64,000 nucleotides of DNA from Pedobacter ginsenosidimutans (GTDB lineage Bacteria > Bacteroidota > Bacteroidia > Sphingobacteriales > Sphingobacteriaceae), in assembly GCF_001442625.1 (NCBI RefSeq), contig NZ_LMZQ01000005.1, positions 310,001 to 374,000 on the forward strand, read 5' to 3'. Position 1 is the first letter of the stretch, and each line of letters starts with the position of its first letter. Both the position numbers and the translations under genes were made by a program. Of the stretch, positions 56,816 through 64,000 are shown piece after piece. The notes beneath the pieces were generated by a model. It did no database searches and was not told where the DNA came from. It saw only the letters and a program-made list of their open reading frames with translations.

Positions 56816-56883
56816 ACTCAAAAGTAACTTAGTTCGACATTTAAAAGCTGCATTTAACAAACTTTAACATTAGAACAATTGAA

Positions 56884-57231
56884 TTAGGCTAGTGTTTTTA
56901 AATAATTGTCATCATCAAATCCAATTAATATGGCTTTGTTGTTTTGCTCAATAATCGGACGTTTTATTGCGCTGGTATTTTCTTTTAAATAAGCTATTGC
57001 CAAATCTTGGTTATCAATTTTAGCCTGCTCTTCTTTAGTGAGTTTTTTCCAGGTTAAGCCTTTACGGTTTAATACCGTTTCCCAACCGAAGGTATTACAC
57101 CATTCATTTAATTTTTCAGTTGTAATGCCTTTTTTCTTGAAATCGTGAAATTCAAAATCAATCTGATGTGTTTTTAACCAATCGAGCGATTTTTTAACTG
57201 TATTGCAATTTGGAATTCCGTAAACGGTCAT
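56884..57231 (-). CDS. ArsC/Spx-family protein (arsenate reductase-like)
   Basis: The start MTVYGIPNCNTVKKSLDWLK at 57231 gives 115 residues; the frame is open 25 codons further upstream without support. Cys 9 in PNCNTVKK sits where the ArsC active-site Cys lies, but the classic second-site residues are not obvious, so it could be a YffB/Spx-type regulator rather than a true arsenate reductase. It stands alone. Confidence 0.8.
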   Translation of the reverse strand: MTVYGIPNCNTVKKSLDWLKTHQIDFEFHDFKKKGITTEKLNEWCNTFGWETVLNRKGLTWKKLTKEEQAKIDNQDLAIAYLKENTSAIKRPIIEQNNKAILIGFDDDNYLKTLA

Positions 57232-57400
57232 ATAAATTATTGAATTTTGAATGAGTGAAGTATAAATGGAAAAATGTAAAATGGATGATGGTAACCAATC
57301 CAACAATCCGTTTCAAAGATAATAAAATTTGAATGTGGTGTCAGATATTTCTATCCAATGCAAAGCTCAACTGTCAATCAATTTTCCGGATCCAACAACA

Positions 57401-57420
57401 GTCAGATGGTAACATCTGAC
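57401..57420. repeat. Mini-hairpin GTCAGATG-N4-CATCTGAC (copy 2)
   Basis: GTCAGATG and CATCTGAC with a GTAA loop repeat the arms at 14778-14797. The 330-base gap 57232-57561 around it is AT-rich; a degenerate GTCAGATATTTC arm at about 57336 suggests a second decayed copy. Nothing else is supported there. Confidence 0.55.
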
Positions 57421-57561
57421 TGCACAACTAACCCGAAACCTGATCTTAAAATCAAATAATCCTAAAAATTCTAATCATTCATCCCATTTTTTAGCTCATC
57501 CATCACATTTTAAATATAGATGTAAATTCTCTTCGTAAAATTGTGGTATAAACTAAAACAA

Positions 57562-59100
57562 ATGGTAATTCTATCAGGTAACCCATCTACAATAAAAACC
57601 AAAAGCATCAACCAGCTTGAATTTTGGATTTCTACAACACTATATGTGCTGGCCCTAATTGGTATCTGCTCATCCACAATCTATAACTCGGGCAATTCTT
57701 ATCGTTTTGAAGAAAGCGGTATTGATTACAGTGTAATGGCAAACTTCTTTATTCCAGAATTATTTAAGATCACCAGTTTATATATCAGCTTTTTATTGTT
57801 CAATTTTTGCCTCATGCCCCAACTTGCAAATAAGAATAACATAACACTTAATCTTATTCTTACGGTTTTGGTTACAGCGTTCTCTGTAGTTGCGTGGATG
57901 GTTTACAATACCTATTCTCAAGCATACCGATTGGTTGAATATGACAACATCGATAACGCTTACGGGATCTTTTTTGGCGAAGCTTTTACTTATATTTTCT
58001 TTTTATATCTACTCTTTAATGCGTATGCCTATTTTAATGAGCGGGGCTTAGAATTACTAAAAAGAATCCCGGTATTAAAAAACTACCATAATAACATCGT
58101 TCCAGAACTCTTTGTAAGTACCAAAATCTGGCTGATTTCGCTCATGATTTTTGCAGCCGTACTTTCGGTAAGAATAGATTACGAAATACTGATCGTTTGG
58201 GTAATTGTACCACCGGTAAATATCTTTCTGGCTTTTTGCTCTATTTATTACGTTATTCCAAACCTCAGAAAGGATTTTAAAGGTTTTGGCCGGTATTTTT
58301 GGGGAAATGTAGGTTTAACCATTATCCTCTCACTCCTGCTGTTGATTGTCCTTATCCCTTTTATGCGCAATGGTGCTGTAGTGCCGATTACCTTAATTTT
58401 AAACGCCATATGCTTAATCTGCATTACTACGCCATCTGCATGGTATATTTATAAACATAAATTTGAAAAACAAAGCGAAATCCAGATGCTCAAAACGGAG
58501 TTGGGCAAATCGGATGCGAACCTTAATTTCTTAAAATCGCAGATCAATCCACACTTCTTGTTTAATGCTTTAAATACCTTATTCGGAACAGCTTTGCAGG
58601 AAAATGCAGAAAGGACGGGCGAAGGGATCCAGAAACTGGGTGATATGATGCGTTTTATGCTCCATGAAAATACCCAGGATAAAATTTCGTTAACCCGCGA
58701 GGTAGAATACCTGAACAATTATATTGATTTGCAAAAGCTCCGTACCTCCCGCTCTGCAGATATCAGAATTGATACACATATTGAAGAACAGTTGAATAAC
58801 CTGCAGATTACACCAATGCTATTGATTCCGTTTATCGAAAATGCATTTAAACATGGTATTAGTTTGCAACAGCCTTCGTATATTAAAATTACCTTGCAAA
58901 CCAAAGAAAAAACTTTGTATTTTGATGTAAGCAACAGCATTTATATTAAGGCAGATAATGATCCCGAGAAATTAAAAAGTGGCATCGGACTAGAAAATGT
59001 TAAACAACGTTTATCATTGCTTTATTACGGAAAACATGAGTTAATTATCCGTGAAAGTGCTAATGAATTTTTTGTTCATTTAACTTTGCAATTGGATTAG
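57562..59100 (+). CDS. LytS-type sensor histidine kinase
   Basis: The 512-residue protein starts at the ATG at 57562 (MVILSGNPSTIKTKSINQLE); the TTG 21 bases earlier is also open. About eight hydrophobic segments fill the first 330 residues. The conserved His is in SQINPHFLFNALNTLF, and the ATP-binding region has LIPFIENAFKHG and SGIGLENVKQRL, typical of the His_kinase family (PF06580) that pairs with LytTR regulators. Its regulator is at 59686, 585 bases away, with a nuclease gene between them. The signal is unknown. Confidence 0.92.
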   Translation: MVILSGNPSTIKTKSINQLEFWISTTLYVLALIGICSSTIYNSGNSYRFEESGIDYSVMANFFIPELFKITSLYISFLLFNFCLMPQLANKNNITLNLILTVLVTAFSVVAWMVYNTYSQAYRLVEYDNIDNAYGIFFGEAFTYIFFLYLLFNAYAYFNERGLELLKRIPVLKNYHNNIVPELFVSTKIWLISLMIFAAVLSVRIDYEILIVWVIVPPVNIFLAFCSIYYVIPNLRKDFKGFGRYFWGNVGLTIILSLLLLIVLIPFMRNGAVVPITLILNAICLICITTPSAWYIYKHKFEKQSEIQMLKTELGKSDANLNFLKSQINPHFLFNALNTLFGTALQENAERTGEGIQKLGDMMRFMLHENTQDKISLTREVEYLNNYIDLQKLRTSRSADIRIDTHIEEQLNNLQITPMLLIPFIENAFKHGISLQQPSYIKITLQTKEKTLYFDVSNSIYIKADNDPEKLKSGIGLENVKQRLSLLYYGKHELIIRESANEFFVHLTLQLD

Positions 59101-59167
59101 TCCTTCGACTTTGCTTATGGCAACCCATAATTTGTCATGTCAGTATAAATGATAATTTATCTGCGAC

Positions 59168-59272
59168 TGTCACCCTGAGCGTAGTCGAAGGGTAGTAGAT
59201 CAAAAATATCTGTTGGGATTAATCTTGATTTTATTATATTTAAAATGTCCTTCGACTCCGCTCAGGATGACA
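59168..59272. repeat. REPIN-like palindrome pair upstream of the GIY-YIG gene
   Basis: The half TGTCACCCTGAGCGTAGTCGAAGG (59168-59191, extending to 59194) and the inverse half TGTCCTTCGACTCCGCTCAGGATGACA (59246-59272) are near-perfect inverse complements (24 of 26 aligned bases), separated by 51 bases. A third, cut half, TCCTTCGACTT, follows the kinase stop at 59101. Confidence 0.8.
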
Positions 59273-59323
59273 ACACGCATTAGTATAAAGCGAAGATGAA
59301 GTACCGACAAGTAAAATAAAAAT

Positions 59324-59638
59324 ATGAAAACCTACACTGTTTATATTCTAAAATGTGCTGATAATTCATATTACACAGGGGTTACCAACGATATAGACAG
59401 AAGGCTTTATGAGCATGAAAATGCAATAAACGTTAATTGCTATACTGCAGAAAGAAGACCATTGGCGTTAGTGTTTTGTGAGCACTTTGAAGATATAAAC
59501 GATGCGATAAGTTTCGAAAAACAAGTTAAAGGCTGGTCGAGAAAAAAGAAAGAGGCCATTATAAACGATAACTGGGATAAACTTAAAGCGTTATCCATTT
59601 GTAAAAACATTACAAGCCATACAAATTTCACAAAGTAA
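59324..59638 (+). CDS. GIY-YIG endonuclease-domain protein
   Basis: The 104-residue protein has the GIY-YIG catalytic core: VYILKCADNSYYTGVTND near the N terminus (the GIY-YIG equivalent here reads VYI and YYTG), the catalytic Arg in RRLYEHE, and a later Glu/Lys region EKQVKGWSRKKKEAI. This is a nuclease of the small YhbQ-like type with no second domain. It is inserted between the two-component kinase and regulator genes and is flanked on both sides by palindromic half elements. Confidence 0.85.
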   Translation: MKTYTVYILKCADNSYYTGVTNDIDRRLYEHENAINVNCYTAERRPLALVFCEHFEDINDAISFEKQVKGWSRKKKEAIINDNWDKLKALSICKNITSHTNFTK

Positions 59639-59640
59639 TA

Positions 59641-59668
59641 GGTTTCGACTACGTTCCGCCTGACATCC
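59641..59668. repeat. Half palindrome downstream of the GIY-YIG gene
   Basis: GGTTTCGACTACGTTCCGCCTGACATCC begins 3 bases after the nuclease stop. Its inverse complement, TGTCAGGCGGAACGTAGTCG followed by AAACC, resembles the half at 59168 (TGTCACCCTGAGCGTAGTCG then AAGG), with a changed middle. So the nuclease gene is bracketed by elements of one family. Confidence 0.6.
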
Positions 59669-59685
59669 AACAAGACAAATAAAAA

Positions 59686-60360
59686 ATGATTGCCATTGCT
59701 ATAGATGATGAACCAATTGCATTAGAGATCATAAAATCTCACGCCTCAAAAGTTCCATTTGTAACATTGCAACAAACTTTTACCGATGCCTTTGCAGCCA
59801 TCAGCTATCTTCAGCAGAACAAGGTTGATTTAATTTTTCTGGATATCAAAATGCCAGATATCAGTGGAATTGATTTTTTAAAGAGTTTGAGCAAACCACC
59901 AATGGTTATTTTTACAACAGCCTATACAGAGCATGCTGTGCAGAGTTTTGAACTCGATGCTGTAGATTATCTGCTAAAACCTTTTTCACTTTCGCGTTTT
60001 TTAAAGGCTTGCAATAAAGCCCAGGAACTCTTTAACCTGCGCAATCAGAAGCAGGAAACAAAAACAGAATATATTTTCGTAAAAGATGGTTACGAGCAAA
60101 TTAAGGTAGAGTTGGACGAAATTCTTTATGTAGAAGCCTCAGGCAATTACACCCAGATACAACTAAAAGATAAACTTTTAAGCTCAAGGATTACCATTAA
60201 CGATTTGGCCGAACTATTGCCAAAAGCAGATTTTATCCGTTGTCACCGGGCATTTATTGTAGCTAAAAATAAAATATCCAAATTTGACCGCAGCCAGATT
60301 TGGATTGGAGAAAAAATTATTCCTATAGGTGCAACTTATACCAGTATTAAACTTACTTAA
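59686..60360 (+). CDS. LytTR-type response regulator
   Basis: The 224-residue protein has a receiver domain (acidic residues Asp 7/Asp 8, phospho-acceptor Asp 53 in LIFLDIKMPD, and KPF at about 107) and a LytTR DNA-binding domain (YIFVKDGYEQIKVELDEILYVEASGNYTQI ... IRCHRAFIVAK). It pairs with the LytS-like kinase at 57562 and would bind direct repeats in target promoters. The start at 59686 is the ATG that opens MIAIAIDDEP. Confidence 0.93.
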   Translation: MIAIAIDDEPIALEIIKSHASKVPFVTLQQTFTDAFAAISYLQQNKVDLIFLDIKMPDISGIDFLKSLSKPPMVIFTTAYTEHAVQSFELDAVDYLLKPFSLSRFLKACNKAQELFNLRNQKQETKTEYIFVKDGYEQIKVELDEILYVEASGNYTQIQLKDKLLSSRITINDLAELLPKADFIRCHRAFIVAKNKISKFDRSQIWIGEKIIPIGATYTSIKLT

Positions 60361-60406
60361 TGTAATTTAAGTGGTTGTATCATATAGGCGATTTCACCTT
60401 AGATGA

Positions 60407-60496
60407 TGTCATGTTGAGCTTGTCGAAACACCTTAAAGAGTATTTAAGCAGGTCCGTCGACAAGCTCTCCGTAGGAGTCCTTTGGACAGGATGACA
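60407..60496. repeat. REPIN-like palindrome pair, third locus
   Basis: The half TGTCATGTTGAGCTTGTCGAAA (60407-60428) and an inverse half with an insertion, GTCCGTCGACAAGCTC ... GACAGGATGACA (60452-60496), are the same type as at 34814 and 59168. The insertion between the two parts contains CTCCGTAGGAGTCC, a nested hairpin. Confidence 0.6.
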
Positions 60497-60574
60497 AATC
60501 TATATTTATGATTCAACCACTTGTACTTCGTTAGTTAGCCCCCTGAAATAAATTACCTTCGGTGAGCTCGGTTT

Positions 60575-60613
60575 ACTCCGTAGCTTTCCGCTTCGCTCCA
60601 GGTCAGGGTGACG
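60575..60613. repeat. Degenerate half element GGTCAGGGTGACG
   Basis: CTCCGTAGC...CCGCTTCGCTCCAGGTCAGGGTGACG resembles the inverse of the REPIN half. It sits just before the end of the alpha-2-macroglobulin-like gene. Confidence 0.45.
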
Positions 60614-60622
60614 CCCAACATC

Positions 60623-63600
60623 TTAAGGTTTCACATTTACCCTTATCCCTGCTGAGTGTGTGGTAAACTCTGGTGCATACATACTTTGCAAGCTTGTAAT
60701 TCCATTTGAAAAATTTCCGGCATGCGTAACCCGCAATGGATATTCAAATACGTAGGTTCCTTTTGGCATATAACTGATAAAGAAATTGGTTGAAGCATCT
60801 TTTGTACTTTCGTAATAACCTAAACCATCCTGATATTTATACCTGGAGATTACGTTTACAGGTTCAAAACCCGATGAACGCATATCCTTCAAATGAATAT
60901 ATTCCATATCCCGATCGCAGTAAATTTCAATACGCACTTTCAATAAATCGCCAGGGGCCAAAATATTGGTTGCCGTAAGTGGTGTCAAAACATCGCCTTT
61001 AGCGCTAGCTTTTTGGACAAACAATTGTTTGTTGATTTTAATACCTGTGTTGGCCGGGGTAATTTTATCCAGTTGCTCAAAATATTGCCAGTACATTGCA
61101 CCCCAGGCTACAGTCTGGTTGTTGTTTTTAACCTGTACTTTCCCCATTTCTGGTTTTACATTAGCCGCTGCAATGGTTAATTTTTGATAACCCGTTCCGG
61201 CTTCTTTTAGGGCATTAGGCTGTAGCAGATCTGTTATTTTTTGACCGCCAATAGTTATTTCTGGCTCATTGCGCTCTGTCAGAAGGTTAGTACCTTTCAT
61301 TAGCAATGCATAACACGCCGCCGTGGTGGCTTTAGTTGTTTTCCAATCATTGGTCTGTTTGTTTTTGAGCAACCAGATTTTCATTTCCTCCACCGATTTG
61401 GCATCGTTAGTCACTTCGTCGAAAGCCTCTATTAGTAAAGCCTGTGTTTCTATCGGGCTTTGGTACCACCACCAGCCAGCTTTATTTGTAGCCCAGTACA
61501 TGCCGAGTTCATCACTTTGCTGAGCCGTTTGATTTAATAACGTAATGATTTTTTTGGCTTCTACCTCATTGCTGTTTCTATTTAAAACCAAGGCAGTTTG
61601 TGCCAACTGGTAAGTATCAAAGGTTTTCCAGCTTGCTATTAATTTTTTCAGATAGAAATCTTTAGCCTTTAAAAAATCTGCATTGTTATTTTTTTGATTG
61701 GTGTAGCTTCTGGCGAATAGATAGTGCAACGGCAAATAGGCAAAACGTTTTCCTTTCACTTCCTCCTTGTAATCCTTAACCAGCTGTGCATCTAAATAAA
61801 TAATGGCTTTGTTAAGCATTACATTAAAACTAGGATAAGCTTTTTCGTCAATCAGTTTTAATTTTTTTAACTGGCTCATTCCTAAAACAATGTGCTGTGT
61901 GATGTACCGATCTTCTTGCATGCCATTAAACCACGGAAAAGCACCGTTATTAAACTGCATTTTCTCTAACTTTTCGAAATTGTTTTTCAACTCGTAAGTC
62001 ATTCTGTTTAAATCGAAAAGTATGGCTAAACGTTTTTTACGCTCGTTTTCATTATCGGCATTACGTACCCAAGGTGTTTCTTCTAACAAGATTGATTTGA
62101 GCTCCTGGTTTTTCTCCAGGTTGGATAAGAGGGCTTCGCCATTATTTGTATTTTGCCATTGTTCGAAAACGGTTTTAATTTTTGGCGAGGAATTAATAAT
62201 ACCTGTGGCAAAACTATTGGCATAAAACCGGCTAAAAGTTTGTTCAGCGCACTCATAGGGGTATTCCATTAAATAAGGTAATGCCTGCACGGCATACCAG
62301 ATGGGATTTGAAGTAAACTCGAAAGTTAAGCTCTGGTTGCGTAAGGTTTTTGAAGCTCCTGATTTCTCCAGCTTCTCAAATTCGAAAGTTTTACTGGTAT
62401 TACCACGCACGTTTATGGGCATACTTTCGGTAACCAACATGGCATTTGCCAAAACCGGAATGGTATTTTCTTCACCATCGCTAAACTTGCCACTTTGGGC
62501 CAAAACTTTGTAGGTAATTGCATTAATTCCCGACGGAATAATTAATGTCCATTTTAAAACCGTATTGTCTGCATCATCAACTTCAAAAGTTTTTTCGTTT
62601 TTTTCGTTTGCTCCAAAAATCTGGATCGGTTTAGCCGTTAAGGCATCTGTGAGTGCTAAACTGGCATTGCCGATAAGTTTTTTGCCTGCCAGATTATTTA
62701 GTTTGGCGCTTAATAAAATGGTATCCCCTTCGCGGAAAAAACGCGGGGCATTAATGGCAATGGCCAATTGTTTCTGGGTAACCAATTCGTTGGTGATGGA
62801 TGCGGTTTTTAAATCTTTGGTATGTGCAAACCCCATCATTTTATAGCGTGTTAAACTTTGCGGGATGGTAAACTCGATCTTGATTTCGCCTTTAGCATCA
62901 GTTAACAATTGAGGATAAAAAAATGCAAGCTCGTTAAAGTTGGTGCGTGGGATAATATTTTTGTTTTTAAGGGATTCTATTTCCTGACCTGGTGTTGGAT
63001 CTTTCTGATCAATTGGCGCCCTAGCACTTGAGATTAAATCTTCAATTGCATTATTATCTGCAGCCCTACTGCCATAAATAGCTTCTGTAGCCACACCTGC
63101 TACCTTCCCTTGCAAGCTAGCTGAACCTCTGATCTGTATCGCTGCACTTGTCATCTCCTTTTTCTGCGCCCCATAGCCCACAACTACTACTTCATTTAAA
63201 GCATTCCCATCTTCTTTCAATATTACATCGACCCGTTTTTTATTGCCAATTTTTACAGCATATCTCTTATACCCTATAAAAGCGAAATTCAGTGTCTCCC
63301 CTATTTTAGCATCAATGGTGTAAATGCCAAAAATATTTGTACTTGTAGTAATCTTACCACATTTGATCTGTACACCTGGAACCGGCTCACGCTGACTATC
63401 GAACACCACCCCATAAATTAATTTACCTTTTTCCAGTTCAGCCAGTTTTTTTACAGCTTCGGGAGATAAGCCCTTTCTTTTAGGCCTTTGTAAACTGTTC
63501 ATATAATTACGGTAACCATTGTTGTAACCGCCGTAATAATTGTAACCGAATAAATTAAGATTTTCGTAACCACGTGCAATTACGCCATAATTATTTTCAG

Positions 63601-64000
63601 ACCTTAAAAACCATAAATAACCTGCGTTAGCGACATCATTTACATTGAAGTTCCAAGTGTAAAAATAATAGTTAAAGCCTGTTGGTAACTGCGTATTCCA
63701 ATCCATTCTTTTCAGGTCGTCCAAACTTGCGTCGTATAGCGTAGCCACCATTTCGGCCATCTGCTTTTCGCCATTTTTATTACTGATCTGTAGTTTCCAG
63801 CTTTCTTTTTCACCGGGCTGAAGCTTATTTCTAAAGGTTAAAAACTTAACATCTAACTCTTTTTTCGGATCTATAATTTTAACCTGTTGCATAGAACTGT
63901 AAACCATACCTTGATGTACCATGGTAAATTGTACGGCAAAACCATCCTCGTAATTACCTTTCGGTTTAATTTTAACAAAACTTTGTTTTGGCGATAGGTT
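60623..64000 (-). CDS. Alpha-2-macroglobulin-family protein with SusC-like plug signature, 5' end outside the window
   Basis: The frame is open from the edge (NLSPKQSFVKIKP in frame at 64000) to the stop at 60623, so at least 1125 residues are visible. From the first in-frame Met (63922) there is a CarboxypepD_reg-like domain at about 168-238, a plug-like EVVVVGYGAQKK at about 244-255, the macroglobulin domain (LLTDAKGEIKIEFTIPQSLTRY and beyond, about 340-500), and a thioester-type motif CAEQ (Cys 558, Gln 561) in YPYECAEQTF. The C-terminal part has alpha/alpha repeats and a final beta region. It would be exported and may trap proteases or act with surface systems. The SusC-type piece within an A2M protein is unusual. 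Confidence 0.85.
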   Translation of the reverse strand, partial: NLSPKQSFVKIKPKGNYEDGFAVQFTMVHQGMVYSSMQQVKIIDPKKELDVKFLTFRNKLQPGEKESWKLQISNKNGEKQMAEMVATLYDASLDDLKRMDWNTQLPTGFNYYFYTWNFNVNDVANAGYLWFLRSENNYGVIARGYENLNLFGYNYYGGYNNGYRNYMNSLQRPKRKGLSPEAVKKLAELEKGKLIYGVVFDSQREPVPGVQIKCGKITTSTNIFGIYTIDAKIGETLNFAFIGYKRYAVKIGNKKRVDVILKEDGNALNEVVVVGYGAQKKEMTSAAIQIRGSASLQGKVAGVATEAIYGSRAADNNAIEDLISSARAPIDQKDPTPGQEIESLKNKNIIPRTNFNELAFFYPQLLTDAKGEIKIEFTIPQSLTRYKMMGFAHTKDLKTASITNELVTQKQLAIAINAPRFFREGDTILLSAKLNNLAGKKLIGNASLALTDALTAKPIQIFGANEKNEKTFEVDDADNTVLKWTLIIPSGINAITYKVLAQSGKFSDGEENTIPVLANAMLVTESMPINVRGNTSKTFEFEKLEKSGASKTLRNQSLTFEFTSNPIWYAVQALPYLMEYPYECAEQTFSRFYANSFATGIINSSPKIKTVFEQWQNTNNGEALLSNLEKNQELKSILLEETPWVRNADNENERKKRLAILFDLNRMTYELKNNFEKLEKMQFNNGAFPWFNGMQEDRYITQHIVLGMSQLKKLKLIDEKAYPSFNVMLNKAIIYLDAQLVKDYKEEVKGKRFAYLPLHYLFARSYTNQKNNNADFLKAKDFYLKKLIASWKTFDTYQLAQTALVLNRNSNEVEAKKIITLLNQTAQQSDELGMYWATNKAGWWWYQSPIETQALLIEAFDEVTNDAKSVEEMKIWLLKNKQTNDWKTTKATTAACYALLMKGTNLLTERNEPEITIGGQKITDLLQPNALKEAGTGYQKLTIAAANVKPEMGKVQVKNNNQTVAWGAMYWQYFEQLDKITPANTGIKINKQLFVQKASAKGDVLTPLTATNILAPGDLLKVRIEIYCDRDMEYIHLKDMRSSGFEPVNVISRYKYQDGLGYYESTKDASTNFFISYMPKGTYVFEYPLRVTHAGNFSNGITSLQSMYAPEFTTHSAGIRVNVKP

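Overview
The window comes from a low-GC member of the Bacteroidota, most likely family Sphingobacteriaceae and Pedobacter-like. The evidence is Bacteroidota-type promoters (TAnnTTTG boxes about 20 bases after a TTG/TTTG box), a PorP/SprF protein with a CHU_C-type (gliding/type IX secretion) protein, an OMP_b-brl_3-type TonB receptor, a SusC-like signature, a LytS/LytTR two-component pair and many short dispersed intergenic palindromes. I see no rRNA, tRNA, CRISPR array, transposase or prophage. The genus is an inference.

Layout. 1-8.8 kb: end of a CbpM-like gene, a HerA-like ATPase, an overlapping nucleotidyltransferase/sugar-kinase pair, a small membrane protein, dnaK, a DUF1304 protein and a methyltransferase. 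9-14.6 kb: a GMC oxidoreductase with its gluconate-2-dehydrogenase-subunit-3-like partner, and a large secreted glycoside-hydrolase-like protein. 14.8-30.1 kb, all on the minus strand: the S10-spc-alpha ribosomal supercluster from rplC to rplQ, including secY, map, infA, rpmJ and rpoA. 30.2-42.5 kb: a 12.5 kb block of non-ribosomal genes (TauE/SafE transporter with DUF1634 partner, a toxin-antitoxin pair, a fungal-like prephenate dehydrogenase, a collagen-like surface protein with a CHU_C protein and PorP/SprF, a dGTPase-like HD protein and four small hydrophilic proteins). 42.5-46.1 kb: the str operon rpsL-rpsG-fusA-rpsJ. 46.6-57.2 kb: a prohibitin-like SPFH protein, a rhodanese-like protein, small lipoproteins, a TonB receptor, a VF530 protein, a methyltransferase, RidA, an M1 peptidase, a CarboxypepD-reg protein and an ArsC/Spx-like protein. 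57.5-60.4 kb: a LytS-type kinase and LytTR regulator separated by a GIY-YIG nuclease gene bracketed by palindromes. 60.6 kb to the edge: the C-terminal part of an alpha-2-macroglobulin-like protein.

How it fits together. Most of the window is translation machinery. The str operon has its own promoter (46172-46203) and ends in a strong terminator just after rpsJ (42461-42492). The S10 cluster starts from its own promoter (30081-30111), so the two usually neighbouring operons are separate units here. dnaK has a sigma-54-like element.

Most unusual signals: (1) long hairpins with 11-nt loops placed between ribosomal-protein and elongation-factor genes, two of them from the same repeat family; (2) a GIY-YIG nuclease gene flanked by REPIN-like palindromes inside a two-component locus; (3) a hairpin-dense non-coding segment near 35.0-35.4 kb framed by inverted copies of another repeat; (4) a fungal-type prephenate dehydrogenase; (5) an alpha-2-macroglobulin-like protein carrying a SusC-like plug signature. 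All rest on reading the sequence alone; no database or folding program was run.
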